NCBI RefSeq assembly: GCF_021010575.1
Contig: NZ_JAJNAG010000024.1
Coordinates: 1-51,061, forward strand
Source: Limnobaculum eriocheiris
Lineage (GTDB): Bacteria > Pseudomonadota > Gammaproteobacteria > Enterobacterales > Enterobacteriaceae
Direction of reading: 5' to 3'
Length of the DNA stretch: 51,061 bases
In this document: positions 9,821 through 19,079 of the stretch, piece by piece
Numbering within the stretch: position 1 is the first letter of the stretch
Layout: each line of letters begins with the position of its first letter
The notes under the pieces: generated by a model
Seen by the model: the letters and a program-made list of their open reading frames with translations, nothing else
Database searches by the model: none
Told to the model about the DNA's origin: nothing
Made by a program: the position numbers and the translations under genes

Positions 9821-10870
9821 TTAGCGATGTCCATAAGCACGGGGTTGAGTATAGTGGTCAATTAAGGGTACGGTAATATTTGCCAGCAAAATGGCAAAAG
9901 CGACCGCATCAGGATAACCACCATAGCTACGAATTAGCCAAACCAGTACACCAACCAACACACCAAAAATTAACCGGCCTTTTACCGTTGTGGAAGCAGT
10001 AACCGGATCGGTAATAATAAAGAAGGCACATAGCATGCTGGCACCAGAAAGCAGGTGAAACCAGGGCGCAGCGTTATGTGATGGGTCCAGCAACCAACCC
10101 ATCGTGGCGATAATGGTTAATGTCAGCAGAAAACTGACGGGAAGATGCCATTGGATCACTTTTTTCCCAAGCAGGAACAGCCCGCCAGCCAGGAATCCAA
10201 CATTCACCCATTGCCAGCCAATACCACCCAGGCTGTTATACATTGGCTGACTTAATACTTCAGTAATGCTATGACCACTGCGTAGCCCGGTTTTTAACGT
10301 ATCCAATGGCGTAGCCTGACTGACACCATCAATACCCAGCATTAATTTGAAAACGTCATCCCCCTGAGAACTGTGCCCGCTAAAGATAACACTCAGGGTA
10401 TCCATCAGACCAATATGGGTTGCCTGAAGTGGCGCAGGGGGTAACCAACTGCTCATTTGTACCGGGAAGGAGATAAGCAAAATAACATAACCAACCATTG
10501 CCGGATTAAAGGGATTTTGCCCCAGACCCCCATACAACTGTTTTGCGATTACAATGGCGGCAAAAGTTCCGATAACAATGATCCACCAGGGAGCCAAGGG
10601 TGGAATGCTGATGCCTAATAATATGGCGGTTAACAGCGCAGAATTATCGCTTAAGCGAGGAGCGATGGGCTGATGGCGTAACTTCAATACGGCGGCTTCG
10701 GCGCATAATGCAACCACTGTGGCCAGCACGATTTGAATTAAATTACCGTAGCCAAAGAAATACCATTGAGCAGCAATTCCCGGTATACAGGCAAGCACCA
10801 CTAGCAGCATTAATCGTTGTGTCGATTGTTGGCTGTGTGAAAATGGTGAGCTAGTTATACGAAATGACAT
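9821..10870 (-). CDS. rsxD: Electron transport complex subunit RsxD (covalent FMN)
   Basis: Polytopic membrane subunit of Rsx, 349 residues (E. coli 352), with nine or ten hydrophobic segments. The flavin attachment region is [14 protein letters not shown] near residues 166-179, where the Thr of SxAT carries FMN in the family. [16 protein letters not shown] and [18 protein letters not shown] are conserved blocks. Its ATG immediately follows the TAG stop of rsxC, so translation is probably coupled. Confidence 0.97.
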   Translation of the reverse strand: MSFRITSSPFSHSQQSTQRLMLLVVLACIPGIAAQWYFFGYGNLIQIVLATVVALCAEAAVLKLRHQPIAPRLSDNSALLTAILLGISIPPLAPWWIIVIGTFAAIVIAKQLYGGLGQNPFNPAMVGYVILLISFPVQMSSWLPPAPLQATHIGLMDTLSVIFSGHSSQGDDVFKLMLGIDGVSQATPLDTLKTGLRSGHSITEVLSQPMYNSLGGIGWQWVNVGFLAGGLFLLGKKVIQWHLPVSFLLTLTIIATMGWLLDPSHNAAPWFHLLSGASMLCAFFIITDPVTASTTVKGRLIFGVLVGVLVWLIRSYGGYPDAVAFAILLANITVPLIDHYTQPRAYGHR

Positions 10871-13030
10871 CTATTCTTCACCTGTGGTGGTTAACTGAAG
10901 TGTGGCCTGTTGAGCTTTACGGGCCTTCACTCGGGCGATCGCCTCCGCAACAGCGGCTTTACGTTCATCTGTTTCCGTCACGGGTTGTGCCTCAATGGTT
11001 TCATGCTGTTGTTCAGACAAAGTTGATTGCGGTTGCTGTGACTGTTGCTGCGCTTTACGTGCTTTAGCACGGGCAATAGCTTCAGCAACGGCAGCTTTAC
11101 GAGGGTCTGACGTTGCCGTTTCTTGTTCGGATACTGGTGCGGTTGGCGTTTGTGAATCATTTTGTTGTTGAGCTTTACGGGCCTTCACCCGGGCAATAGC
11201 CTCGGCAACGGCCGTTTTACGATCGTCGGTATCAGAAACCTTTTGTTCAGCAGGTTTTGGCTTATTTTGCTGCTGATTTTGTTCTTTCTTCGCTTTAGCG
11301 CGGATAATCGCCGCTGCCAGAGCGGCTTTCCGCGAATCCTGTTCAGCATCAACACGGTTGTTAACCGGGATTTCCGGTTGTTCAACGGCTTGATCGGCCT
11401 GGCGCTGTGCTTTTCTCGCTTGTCTGAGCGCAATAACTGCGCTGTTATCCGGTAATAATTTACCATCAACGGATTTAATCGTGGGGACAGCCGTATTTGT
11501 ATTATCCGTAGATTTCTGTTGGCTCACGCGCTCCAAAGCAGCCTGAATAATATGATTATCTTTATTATCCAAACGAGTTTCAGCCTGCTGATGACGCTGC
11601 TGGCGCGCGAGCTTTTCTTTTTCCAGACGAGCCTGCCGGGCTTCAAAACGAATTTTTGCCGTTCGGGCGAGTTCCGCTAACTGATCCTGTTCGCGAATTT
11701 CCGCTTTTTCCTGACGATAATATTGCACCAAAGGAATATTGCTGGGGCAAACATAAGCACAGGCACCACACTCAATACAATCGAACAGATTGTAGTTACG
11801 TGCCTTTTCATGTTCTTTGCCTCGACTGAACCAGTAAAGTTGCTGAGGCAACAGCCCCGCCGGACAGGCATCAACACACTGGGTACAACGAATGCAGGCC
11901 TGTTCTTGCTGTGGTGGTTCAATTTCATCATTAGAGGGCGCGATAATACAGTTGCTCATTTTGGTTACCGGTACCTGAATATCCGGTAAAGCAAAACCCA
12001 TTAACGGGCCACCCATAATCACCATCGGTTTAGTTTGGGCCTGATATTGCAATTGTTTCAGAAGCTCAGACACCGGTGTACCCAACAGCACCCTGAAGTT
12101 TCCTTTATCCTTAAGCGCTTCTCCTGTCAGAGTCACAATACGCTCAATCAGCGGTTCACCATTAATCACCGCACGTTTGATTGCATATACCGTACCCACG
12201 TTTTGCATTAATACACCGATATCTGATGAACGTCCACCGTGAGGCACTTCAAGACCGGTAAGGATTTTTGTAAGTTGTTTGGCTCCACCTGAAGGGTATT
12301 TAGTAGGAATAACGCGCAGGGAGATATCAGCGCTTCCATTACGTTGTAACGCTTGCTGTAACTGCTGAATTGCTTCAGGTTTATTATCTTCAATACCAAT
12401 CAGAATGTTTTCAGGTCTCAGTATATGGCGAAGAATTTCACAGCCGGTAATCAGCTCATCGGCATATTCCTGCATTAGTCGGTCGTCAGCAGTAATATAA
12501 GGTTCGCATTCGGCACCGTTAATGATAAGGGTATTTATCCGGCTTAATGCCCCATTAATTTTGCTGGCGGTAGGGAACACTGCACCACCTAAACCGGCAA
12601 TACCTGAGCGATGAATATGGGTAATTAACTGCTCTGGCGTATATGACCGGTAATCATCCAGTATTTGTAGCTCAGTCCATTGTTCAAGACCATCCGGTTT
12701 CAGGCGAATACAGCGTTCAGGAATTGCTGATGGATGAGTACTGGGGTAATAACCTATATCAGTGACTGTTCCGGATGTGGAAGCATGCACTGGTAAAGCG
12801 CGATTTTTACCCGTGGTTAGCTTTTGGCCTTTTAATACATAATCGCCTTCTTTTACCAGCAGTTCTCCCTCAGGACCAAGGTGCTGTTGTAAAGGAATCT
12901 GTAAGTAATTGGGCAATGCAGGACGCCGGATAGGAATAAGGCGAGTTTGATCCTTCATCTCAGGAGGATGAATGCCGCCGTCGAAATCCCAGATTTTGGT
13001 TTTTCTGAACTTAGCAAATAGATCAAACAT
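10871..13030 (-). CDS. rsxC: Electron transport complex subunit RsxC
   Basis: Large peripheral subunit of Rsx that accepts electrons from NADH in Rnf homologues. The start at ATG 13030 overlaps the end of rsxB by eight bases and gives [26 protein letters not shown]; a TTG at 13039 would add three residues. The domain order is a biotinyl-lipoyl-like N-terminal region, a glycine-rich NADH/FMN region ([29 protein letters not shown]), then two [4Fe-4S] motifs [12 protein letters not shown] and [12 protein letters not shown]. The long charged tail has four copies of a [19 protein letters not shown] unit. Length 719, close to E. coli (740). The length and copy number of the tail vary between species. 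Confidence 0.97.
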   Translation of the reverse strand: MFDLFAKFRKTKIWDFDGGIHPPEMKDQTRLIPIRRPALPNYLQIPLQQHLGPEGELLVKEGDYVLKGQKLTTGKNRALPVHASTSGTVTDIGYYPSTHPSAIPERCIRLKPDGLEQWTELQILDDYRSYTPEQLITHIHRSGIAGLGGAVFPTASKINGALSRINTLIINGAECEPYITADDRLMQEYADELITGCEILRHILRPENILIGIEDNKPEAIQQLQQALQRNGSADISLRVIPTKYPSGGAKQLTKILTGLEVPHGGRSSDIGVLMQNVGTVYAIKRAVINGEPLIERIVTLTGEALKDKGNFRVLLGTPVSELLKQLQYQAQTKPMVIMGGPLMGFALPDIQVPVTKMSNCIIAPSNDEIEPPQQEQACIRCTQCVDACPAGLLPQQLYWFSRGKEHEKARNYNLFDCIECGACAYVCPSNIPLVQYYRQEKAEIREQDQLAELARTAKIRFEARQARLEKEKLARQQRHQQAETRLDNKDNHIIQAALERVSQQKSTDNTNTAVPTIKSVDGKLLPDNSAVIALRQARKAQRQADQAVEQPEIPVNNRVDAEQDSRKAALAAAIIRAKAKKEQNQQQNKPKPAEQKVSDTDDRKTAVAEAIARVKARKAQQQNDSQTPTAPVSEQETATSDPRKAAVAEAIARAKARKAQQQSQQPQSTLSEQQHETIEAQPVTETDERKAAVAEAIARVKARKAQQATLQLTTTGEE
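10905..11335 (-). repeat. Four degenerate repeats encoding the RsxC tail
   Basis: Four copies of a unit encoding [19 protein letters not shown] or a variant begin near 10966, 11104, 11224 and 11332, separated by Gln/Pro/Ser/Thr-rich linkers. The three C-terminal copies are the most alike; the first is diverged ([18 protein letters not shown]). They predict amphipathic, positively charged helices. Confidence 0.85.
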
Positions 13031-13601
13031 GCGAATCAATCTCTATCACTTTAACAGGGATGGCTTGCAGGTCCCATTTCCAGGTTGAAGTCGTCTGTTC
13101 CACTGGACGCATTTCAATACAGTCTGTAGGACAAGGGGCAACGCAGAGGTCGCATCCGGTACAAAGATCCGCGATGACGGTATGCATCGCTCTGGTTGAA
13201 CCTACAATGGCATCAACAGGACACGCCTGAATACATTTGGTGCAGCCAATACAGTTATTCTCATCAATAAATGCCACTTTGCGTACCGGATTACTCTCCA
13301 TGGTAGCCTGATCAAGCGGCTGAGGTTCGATGCCCAGCGTATCCGCCAGTTTTAGCATTACGGCTTCACCACCGGGGGCGCATTTATTAATCATTTCACC
13401 ATTATTTGCTACGGCTTCAGCATAGGGGCGACAGCCCGGATAGCCGCATTGACCACACTGACTTTGGGGCAGTAGCGCCTCAACCTTATCAACGATAGGG
13501 TCGGCATCCACCTGAAAACGGCGGGCAGCAAAACCCAAAATAGCACCGCACACCAACGCCAGTAACGTCAGTGCAATAATGCTGGACCATAAAGAAAACA
13601 T
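13023..13601 (-). CDS. rsxB: Electron transport complex subunit RsxB (ferredoxin-like)
   Basis: Iron-sulfur subunit of Rsx, 192 residues (E. coli 192). A single N-terminal membrane anchor (about 5-24) is followed by a [4Fe-4S] domain with [15 protein letters not shown] near residues 49-63. Two ferredoxin-type motifs then follow, [12 protein letters not shown] and [12 protein letters not shown]. The stop codon overlaps the rsxC start and the start overlaps the rsxA stop by one base. Confidence 0.97.
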   Translation of the reverse strand: MFSLWSSIIALTLLALVCGAILGFAARRFQVDADPIVDKVEALLPQSQCGQCGYPGCRPYAEAVANNGEMINKCAPGGEAVMLKLADTLGIEPQPLDQATMESNPVRKVAFIDENNCIGCTKCIQACPVDAIVGSTRAMHTVIADLCTGCDLCVAPCPTDCIEMRPVEQTTSTWKWDLQAIPVKVIEIDSHV

Positions 13602-14182
13602 TAAAATCTTACCAACCCGGTGAAGCCCATAAATGCCAGTGACATTAGTCCGGCTGTAATCAACGCGATGGATGAACCTTTAAAGGGTGCGGGTACATCA
13701 GCAGAGGCCAGACGTTCTCGAATAGCAGCAAAAAGAACCATAACAAATGAAAAACCAACCGCAGCACTAAAACCATATACAGTGGACTGCATAAAATTAT
13801 GTGATTGATTAACGTTTAGTAATGCGACACCCAGTACCGCACAGTTAGTGGTGATCAGGGGTAAAAATATACCCAACAGGCGGTAAAGTACCGGGCTGGT
13901 TTTACGCACGACTAACTCTGTGAACTGAACCACAACGGCAATAACAAAAATGAACGCCAGGGTACGTAAATAAGAGAGCCCTAACGGTTCTAAAATATAA
14001 TTTTCAACCAACCATGCACAGATGGAGGCAAGCGTTAGCACAAATGTTGTTGCTAATCCCATTCCGATCGCGGTTTCCAGCTTTTTCGATACCCCCATAA
14101 AAGGGCATAAACCTAAAAACTTAACCAGCACGAAGTTATTAACAAAAACGGTGCCAACAAAAAGTAGCAAATAATCGCTCAT
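13601..14182 (-). CDS. rsxA: Electron transport complex subunit RsxA
   Basis: First gene of the rsx operon, encoding a six-helix membrane subunit homologous to RsxE in inverted topology. The ATG at 14182 gives 193 residues, the E. coli length, beginning [30 protein letters not shown]. The frame stays open to 14239, but that extra part is encoded by the upstream hairpin. An AGG lies before the ATG. The conserved cysteines are in [11 protein letters not shown] and [11 protein letters not shown]. It is followed without gap by rsxB, C, D, G and E, then nth. Confidence 0.97.
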   Translation of the reverse strand: MSDYLLLFVGTVFVNNFVLVKFLGLCPFMGVSKKLETAIGMGLATTFVLTLASICAWLVENYILEPLGLSYLRTLAFIFVIAVVVQFTELVVRKTSPVLYRLLGIFLPLITTNCAVLGVALLNVNQSHNFMQSTVYGFSAAVGFSFVMVLFAAIRERLASADVPAPFKGSSIALITAGLMSLAFMGFTGLVRF

Positions 14183-14192
14183 TAAACTGCCT

Positions 14193-14231
14193 AAAAAAGA
14201 AGAAGCCGCCATATTATCAATAATTGGCGGC
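14193..14231 (-). terminator. Terminator of fhs, just upstream of rsxA
   Basis: On the minus strand GCCGCCAATTAT pairs with ATAATATGGCGGC (one bulged base) around a two-base loop, followed by TTCTTCTTTTTT. It lies about 65 bases after the fhs stop. The T-run ends only about ten bases before the rsxA ATG, so it separates fhs transcription from rsx. Confidence 0.75.
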
Positions 14232-14241
14232 CTAATCACAA
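14213..14241 (-). promoter_or_regulatory. Candidate sigma70 promoter of rsxABCDGE-nth
   Basis: On the minus strand TTGTGA (14241-14236) and GATAAT (14218-14213) are separated by exactly 17 bases. The predicted start of transcription, near 14206, would fall inside the second arm of the fhs terminator, leaving a leader of about 25 bases before rsxA. Predicted from hexamer similarity only. Confidence 0.45.
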
Positions 14242-14265
14242 CACTGCAAGTGTAGGGTTATTGGC

Positions 14266-14287
14266 ATTTACCTCAATAGAGGTAAAT
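14266..14287. promoter_or_regulatory. Perfect 9-bp inverted repeat between fhs and rsxA
   Basis: ATTTACCTC and GAGGTAAAT are separated by AATA. It lies 25 bases upstream of the candidate rsx -35 element and just beyond the fhs stop. There is no T-tract, so it looks more like an operator or an RNA 3'-end hairpin than a terminator. The protein that might bind it is unknown. Confidence 0.4.
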
Positions 14288-14295
14288 AAATGGCG

Positions 14296-16002
14296 TTAAC
14301 TCAGGCCAATAATTTCCCCGGACTGGTCGATATCAATATTACGATAGGCCGGTAGAGTACCTAAACCCGGCATGGTCATAATATTTCCTGCATAGGCACG
14401 AATAAAGCCCGCACCGGCAGAAACCCGGAAAGAAGAAATAGTGACAGTAAAATCTTTTGGCACATTTTTTAACGCCGGGTCGGCACTGATCGACAACGGC
14501 GTTTTTGCAATACATAGCGGAAGATGCCCGAAACCTGCTTTTTCCAACTGAGTTAACTGATCGGAGGCTTGTGCTGTCAAAACAGCCTGTTTTGCGCCGT
14601 AAGTATTAACCAGAGTCTGTACTTTTTCCAACAGACTGGCGTTATCAGGATAGAGTAAAGTGACTTCATGTTGCTTTTCGCAAACGCCAGAAACCAGCTC
14701 AGCCAACCGGGCCGTTCCTGCGCCGCCAGCGGCAAAGGCATCACTGATTTCTACGCCTTCAGCACCGTGTGATAGAGCATATTCACGCAGATATTCCAGC
14801 TCTTCACCCGAGTCGGTAGGGAACCGGTTAATGGCAATAACCACCGGTAAACCATAACGTCTGGCGTTGGTAATGTGCCAGCCTAAGTTTTGGCAACCTT
14901 GAGCCAGTAGTTCAACATTGCTTTCGGCAATTTCCGCAGGCAGTGATTGGCCAGGTTTAATATTAAACTTACCGCTATTGGCTTTCAGGCTACGTAGCGT
15001 TGCTACTAATACCACACAGGATGGTTTAATACCTGACTGACGATATTTAATATTGAAGAATTTCTCCATGCCCATATCGGAGCCAAAACCTGCTTCAGTC
15101 ACCACATAGTCCGCCTGTTGCAGACCGATACGGTCAGCAATAACCGAAGAGTTACCGTGGGCTATATTGGCAAAAGGCCCGGCATGAATCAGTACCGGTG
15201 TATTTTCACTGGTCTGCATCAGCGTTGGTTGAATGGCATCTTTCATTAATACCGTCATCGCCCCGGCGACTTCCAGACGCTCTGCGGTAACCGGTTTACC
15301 CTGAATATCGAGAGCAAGAATTATGCGACCAATACGCTGGCGCATATCTTTCAGATCTTCTGACAGGGCCAGAATCGCCATAAGTTCAGATGCGGCGGTA
15401 ATATCATAACCATCAGCCCGTTCAACTCCGTTAACACCGCCGCCAACACCAACGGTGATATGGCGTAAAGCACGGTCATTGTGGTCAATTACGCGCTTCC
15501 AGAGAATATGGTTAATATCAATATTTAATGTGGGCAAGCCCGTTTGCTCGGTAAACTGATCCCCCAAACGATGTTCATGATACAAACGAGCATCTAATGC
15601 CGCCGCCGCCAGATTATGCGCTGCGGTTATCGCATGAATATCACCGGTAAGATGCAGGTTTAGCTTCTCCATTGGTAATACCTGAGCTTTCCCTCCGCCT
15701 GCGGCACCGCCTTTTACACCAAATACCGGGCCAAGACTTGGCTGGCGAATACAGGCGATACAAGATTTACCGATAAAATTAAAACCCTGACTTAAACCAA
15801 TAGTGGTCACGGTTTTACCTTCACCTAATGGCGTAGGAGTGATGCTGGAAACTAAAATCAATTTACCCCGGGAAGCCTGAGGCTTAATTAATGATAAATC
15901 GACTTTGGCCATGCTGGAGCCATAAGGGATAAGGTATTCCGGAGTGATGCCATAACGTTGTGCAATTTCTTGAATTGGCTTAAGTGACGGTGAAGATGCC
16001 AT
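14296..16002 (-). CDS. fhs: Formate-tetrahydrofolate ligase Fhs
   Basis: ATP-dependent ligation of formate to tetrahydrofolate giving 10-formyl-THF, which feeds purine and fMet synthesis. The product has 568 residues, the usual family length. The P-loop is in [17 protein letters not shown] (near 53-69). Other family blocks are [39 protein letters not shown] and [15 protein letters not shown]. The start [14 protein letters not shown] has AGAG upstream. E. coli K-12 lacks this gene and runs directly from other genes into rsxA, so fhs is an insertion at this locus relative to that layout. A PurR-like sequence lies about 150 bases upstream. Confidence 0.97.
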   Translation of the reverse strand: MASSPSLKPIQEIAQRYGITPEYLIPYGSSMAKVDLSLIKPQASRGKLILVSSITPTPLGEGKTVTTIGLSQGFNFIGKSCIACIRQPSLGPVFGVKGGAAGGGKAQVLPMEKLNLHLTGDIHAITAAHNLAAAALDARLYHEHRLGDQFTEQTGLPTLNIDINHILWKRVIDHNDRALRHITVGVGGGVNGVERADGYDITAASELMAILALSEDLKDMRQRIGRIILALDIQGKPVTAERLEVAGAMTVLMKDAIQPTLMQTSENTPVLIHAGPFANIAHGNSSVIADRIGLQQADYVVTEAGFGSDMGMEKFFNIKYRQSGIKPSCVVLVATLRSLKANSGKFNIKPGQSLPAEIAESNVELLAQGCQNLGWHITNARRYGLPVVIAINRFPTDSGEELEYLREYALSHGAEGVEISDAFAAGGAGTARLAELVSGVCEKQHEVTLLYPDNASLLEKVQTLVNTYGAKQAVLTAQASDQLTQLEKAGFGHLPLCIAKTPLSISADPALKNVPKDFTVTISSFRVSAGAGFIRAYAGNIMTMPGLGTLPAYRNIDIDQSGEIIGLS

Positions 16003-16151
16003 TCTCTACATGATCCTATGTATTAAAATCAAGATACCCAGCGGGCGGGAGTAAGCGAAGGCCAAATTATGTCATAAACCAAAGCAGAATAGGGCAAGAA
16101 TAATCATTTTATTTATCTTTTTGTTTTGATAAATCTGTAGGTAATAGTGGA

Positions 16152-16167
16152 AGGGTATCGTTTGCGT
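16152..16167 (-). promoter_or_regulatory. PurR-like box upstream of fhs
   Basis: On the minus strand ACGCAAACGATACCCT matches the PurR consensus ACGCAAACGTTTGCGT at 12 of 16 positions, including a perfect left half. A further palindrome GCAAAGTTTGC lies at 16172-16182, a PurR-like core with one central base missing. Fhs feeds purine synthesis, so PurR control would make sense. Neither site has been tested. Confidence 0.35.
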
Positions 16168-16248
16168 TATGGCAAAGTTTGCATTTTTGCTAAAACAGCA
16201 TAGATTACGAGACTCGATGATTAGGTTTGTGGCTAAAGGTTGTTTTTC

Positions 16249-17238
16249 ATGTCGTGGTTGAAGGTTTTCAAGGTAGACACTTTTCTGGTGATGTTGATTG
16301 GCGTGATGATTTTAGCAACGTTATATCCCTGTGAAGGCGACATCAGAGTATTTTTTGGCTACCTGACAAAAGCGGCAATCGCATTGCTGTTTTTTATGCA
16401 TGGTACAAAGTTATCACGACAAAATATTCTTAATGGCATTCGACACTGGCGTTTACACCTGATTGTTTTCGCCAGCACTTTTGTTCTGTTTCCATTGCTG
16501 GGTCTCGGTCTGTCAGTTTTTGTACCTGATTTGATGTCGACGGGGATCTACCTGGGCTTTCTTTATCTTTGCGCGCTGCCGGCTACCGTTCAGTCAGCCA
16601 TTGCATATACGTCAATCGCGGGTGGTAATGTTGCTGCTGCGGTTTGTAGTGCCTCAGCGTCAAGTTTATTGGGCGTCTTCATTTCACCCGTTCTGGTCGG
16701 GCTTTTAATGCATACACAGGAAGGGAATCAGGACACCTTACAGGCAATTATTGATATTGTAATACAATTAATGTTGCCTTTTATTATTGGCCATCTTTCC
16801 CGTCCCTTTATAATTGACTGGATTGAAAGGTATAAAAAATTGATTAATATCACCGATCGTAGTTCTATCTTATTAGTGGTTTATACCGCTTTTAGTGATG
16901 CAGTTATCGGTGGTATATGGCATCAGGTTAATCAGTGGTCGTTATTAACGATTATCATTTTTTCAATATTGCTGTTAGCCATTGTTTTAACTATTAATAC
17001 CTGTCTGGCCAGATGGTTGGGTTTTAGTATTAAGGATGAAATAACCATTATTTTTTGCGGCTCTAAAAAGAGTCTGGCCAATGGTATTCCCATGGCTAAT
17101 GTGTTATTTCCCGCTGCATCTGTTGGTATGATGGTGTTGCCGTTGATGATCTTTCACCAAATTCAACTGATGGTCTGTGCATTTTTGGCCCAACGTTATG
17201 CAAAAAAGATCGCTATAATAGATAGATTAAACAAGTAA
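16249..17238 (+). CDS. yfeH: YfeH-type bile acid:sodium symporter family transporter
   Basis: A ten-helix inner-membrane carrier of the BASS family (SBF-like, PF13593). The substrate is unknown. The start at 16249 (MSWLKVFKVDTFL) has AAAGG nine bases upstream; the frame is open from a TTG at 16240. The 329-residue product matches E. coli YfeH (332) along its length. Family blocks include ALLFFMHGTKLSR, FLYLCALPATVQSAIAYTS, GGNVAAAVCSASASSLLG, IFCGSKKSLANGIPMANVLFP and VLPLMIFHQIQLMVCA. It is divergent from fhs and monocistronic here. Confidence 0.9.
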   Translation: MSWLKVFKVDTFLVMLIGVMILATLYPCEGDIRVFFGYLTKAAIALLFFMHGTKLSRQNILNGIRHWRLHLIVFASTFVLFPLLGLGLSVFVPDLMSTGIYLGFLYLCALPATVQSAIAYTSIAGGNVAAAVCSASASSLLGVFISPVLVGLLMHTQEGNQDTLQAIIDIVIQLMLPFIIGHLSRPFIIDWIERYKKLINITDRSSILLVVYTAFSDAVIGGIWHQVNQWSLLTIIIFSILLLAIVLTINTCLARWLGFSIKDEITIIFCGSKKSLANGIPMANVLFPAASVGMMVLPLMIFHQIQLMVCAFLAQRYAKKIAIIDRLNK

Positions 17239-17453
17239 ATGACCTCAACGATTTCTGATGATTAGAAATGTTATTTTATGTAAATAATTGTTTTGATAAG
17301 AACTTGCATATCAGAACGTTGTCATACAGTATGCACAGCGTTGTCTCAACTACACGTTAATTTGCTATTTCTTTTAGCCTATTAATATTGACTTGAACAA
17401 AGGCTAAGTTTGTCCATTAGCGCTGCGTTGCAGCAAGAGAAAGCAGAACCTGA

Positions 17454-18380
17454 ATGTCGAAATTTAAACAGCCTGAATTTCATTACTCCTATCTGATGCC
17501 AAAATATTGGTTGACCTGGTTTGGGCTTATTACGCTCTATTTATTAGTTCAATTGCCATATCCGGTGATCCATTTTATAGGTACCCGAGCGGGTCATTTA
17601 TCCATGCGCTTTTTAAAGCGTCGTAAACATATTGCCCGACGTAATCTGGAACTTTGTTTTCCAAATCTTAGTTTGGAAAACAGAGAAAAACTGTTGGTTG
17701 AAAACTTTGAATCATTGGGAATGGGACTGCTGGAAACTGGAATGGCCTGGTTTTGGTCCGATAGCCGAATCAAAAAATGGTGTAAGGTTGATAACATTGA
17801 AATCATGTCACGCATTCGTGCCAATGGAAAAGGGGTGCTGCTGGTTGGCGTTCATTTCCTGACCCTGGAACTGGGCGGGCGTATTTATGGTATGTACAAT
17901 CCTGGCGTTGGCGTTTACCGTCCGCACAACAATAAATTAATGGATTGGGTTCAGTGCAAAGGCCGCAGCCGTTCAAATAAGTATTTTATTGACCGCCATG
18001 ATATTAAAGGCATGATTCGTGAATTGCGTAAAGGGGAGATCCTTTGGTATGCACCGGATCATGATTATGGCCCGCGTAACAGCGTTTTCGCGCCGTTTTT
18101 TGCAGTTCCTCAGGCGGCAACGACAATTGGCACCAGTATATTAATGCGTCAGGCTAATCCGGTGATATTGCCTTTTACGCCAAAACGCCACGTTGACGGT
18201 AGTGGTTATACCGTCATGGTCACTGAACCACCAACCGGCTTTCCGATGGATAATTCTATCGAAGCAGCAAAATTTATGAATAAAGTAGTTGAGAAAGAAA
18301 TATTGAAAGCTCCTGAGTTGTATATGTGGCTGCATCGTCGATTTAAGACGCGACCAGCAGGTGAAATATCTCTTTATTAA
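17454..18380 (+). CDS. Lipid A late acyltransferase, LpxL/LpxP family
   Basis: Inner-membrane enzyme that transfers lauroyl or palmitoleoyl from acyl-ACP to Kdo2-lipid IVA. The 308-residue product has an N-terminal membrane anchor (about 18-40, YWLTWFGLITLYLLVQLPYPV). The catalytic HX4E motif is HFLTLE. YRPHNNKLMDWVQ, WYAPDHDYGPRN and the C-terminal PELYMWLHRRFKTRP are family blocks. APDHDYGPR is LpxL-like, whereas the N-terminal region FLKRR..IARRNLELCFP and the GEISLY end resemble cold-induced LpxP. I therefore do not choose a symbol. It precedes a cold-shock gene by 290 bases. No clear Shine-Dalgarno is seen. Confidence 0.92.
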   Translation: MSKFKQPEFHYSYLMPKYWLTWFGLITLYLLVQLPYPVIHFIGTRAGHLSMRFLKRRKHIARRNLELCFPNLSLENREKLLVENFESLGMGLLETGMAWFWSDSRIKKWCKVDNIEIMSRIRANGKGVLLVGVHFLTLELGGRIYGMYNPGVGVYRPHNNKLMDWVQCKGRSRSNKYFIDRHDIKGMIRELRKGEILWYAPDHDYGPRNSVFAPFFAVPQAATTIGTSILMRQANPVILPFTPKRHVDGSGYTVMVTEPPTGFPMDNSIEAAKFMNKVVEKEILKAPELYMWLHRRFKTRPAGEISLY

Positions 18381-18573
18381 TCAATTTATAAGGGTGGAAA
18401 GTAACCAGTTGCGTTGTTTTACCCAAAAGAGTAAGAAATCGCTTGCGTTATGCGGTTCATTATGAGTAAATGTGAACCGGCCTGTGCTACAGACCTATTT
18501 ATGTACGACATTAGAGTAAAGCAGTTCCTTCTTAAAGCCGTTATCTTTTGATTTCGCTTATTAGACGAACATC

Positions 18574-18649
18574 TTCTTAGTGCCTCCATAAGTAATGACT
18601 CTGAAAATCTGGCCATAATGCCTATACCCTATGATGTATGGCAGGTTAA
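18574..18649 (+). promoter_or_regulatory. 5' leader of csp gene with two blocks shared with a second csp
   Basis: The blocks TTCTTAGTGC (18574-18583) and GGCAGGTTAA (18640-18649) recur in the same order upstream of the csp gene at 25328 (25246-25255 and 25298-25307). In both cases the second block ends about 20 bases before the ATG. This suggests a conserved untranslated leader that controls translation or stability. Confidence 0.5.
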
Positions 18650-18670
18650 CTAATTTAAAGGTAAGTAAAG

Positions 18671-18880
18671 ATGTCCAAGAAAACTGGCAAAGTTAAATGG
18701 TTCAATGAAAGCAAAGGTTTTGGTTTTATTGAGCAAGATGATGGTGGTAAAGACGTATTCGTTCACTTCTCTGCTATCGCTAGTGAAGGTTTTAAAACTC
18801 TGGCTGAAGGCCAGAAAGTTGAATATACCATTCAAGACAGCCCACGCGGTCCAGCAGCTGCAAACGTTGTTGCTCTGTAA
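18671..18880 (+). CDS. cspE: Cold-shock protein, CspE/CspC type
   Basis: Single cold-shock domain RNA chaperone and transcription antiterminator, 69 residues. Intact RNP1 (KGFGFI, residues 15-20) and RNP2 (VFVHF, 29-33), with Trp10 and Phe11 of the aromatic surface. It resembles E. coli CspE (MSK start, AANVVAL end) and CspC about equally, so the symbol is approximate. AAAGG precedes the ATG. It is monocistronic, with a long leader and a strong terminator. Confidence 0.88.
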   Translation: MSKKTGKVKWFNESKGFGFIEQDDGGKDVFVHFSAIASEGFKTLAEGQKVEYTIQDSPRGPAAANVVAL

Positions 18881-18944
18881 TTAGCAGCAGACGTTAAGGA
18901 AGATAAGTAAAGTCTCTGACTTTCTTAACTTCAGTGACAAGGAA

Positions 18945-18970
18945 CCCGCATCGCTGATGCGGGTTTTTTT
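18945..18970 (+). terminator. Rho-independent terminator of the csp gene at 18671
   Basis: CCCGCATC / GATGCGGG with a three-base GCT loop, followed by seven T. It lies 64 bases after the stop codon. Confidence 0.93.
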
Positions 18971-18993
18971 GTGGTCTTGGAACAGAAAATTAC

Positions 18994-19012
18994 TTGAACC
19001 TGATATTCCAGG
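18994..19012 (+). promoter_or_regulatory. 19-bp element shared with the csp gene at 25328
   Basis: TTGAACCTGATATTCCAGG here and TTGAATCTGATATTCCCGG at 25194-25212 differ at two positions. They lie 67 and 115 bases before the respective start codons. They may belong to a promoter or a leader element. No function is known to me. Confidence 0.45.
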
Positions 19013-19079
19013 TACAGATGTTGCAAAAACTTACTGTAGAAGGAAATGAAATAACTAAATAAATTAAGAGGTAAAAATT

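Noticed and set aside
18419-18616. 65-codon minus-strand frame in the csp leader
   Set aside because: It overlaps the leader blocks shared with the other csp gene and has no good ribosome site or family resemblance.
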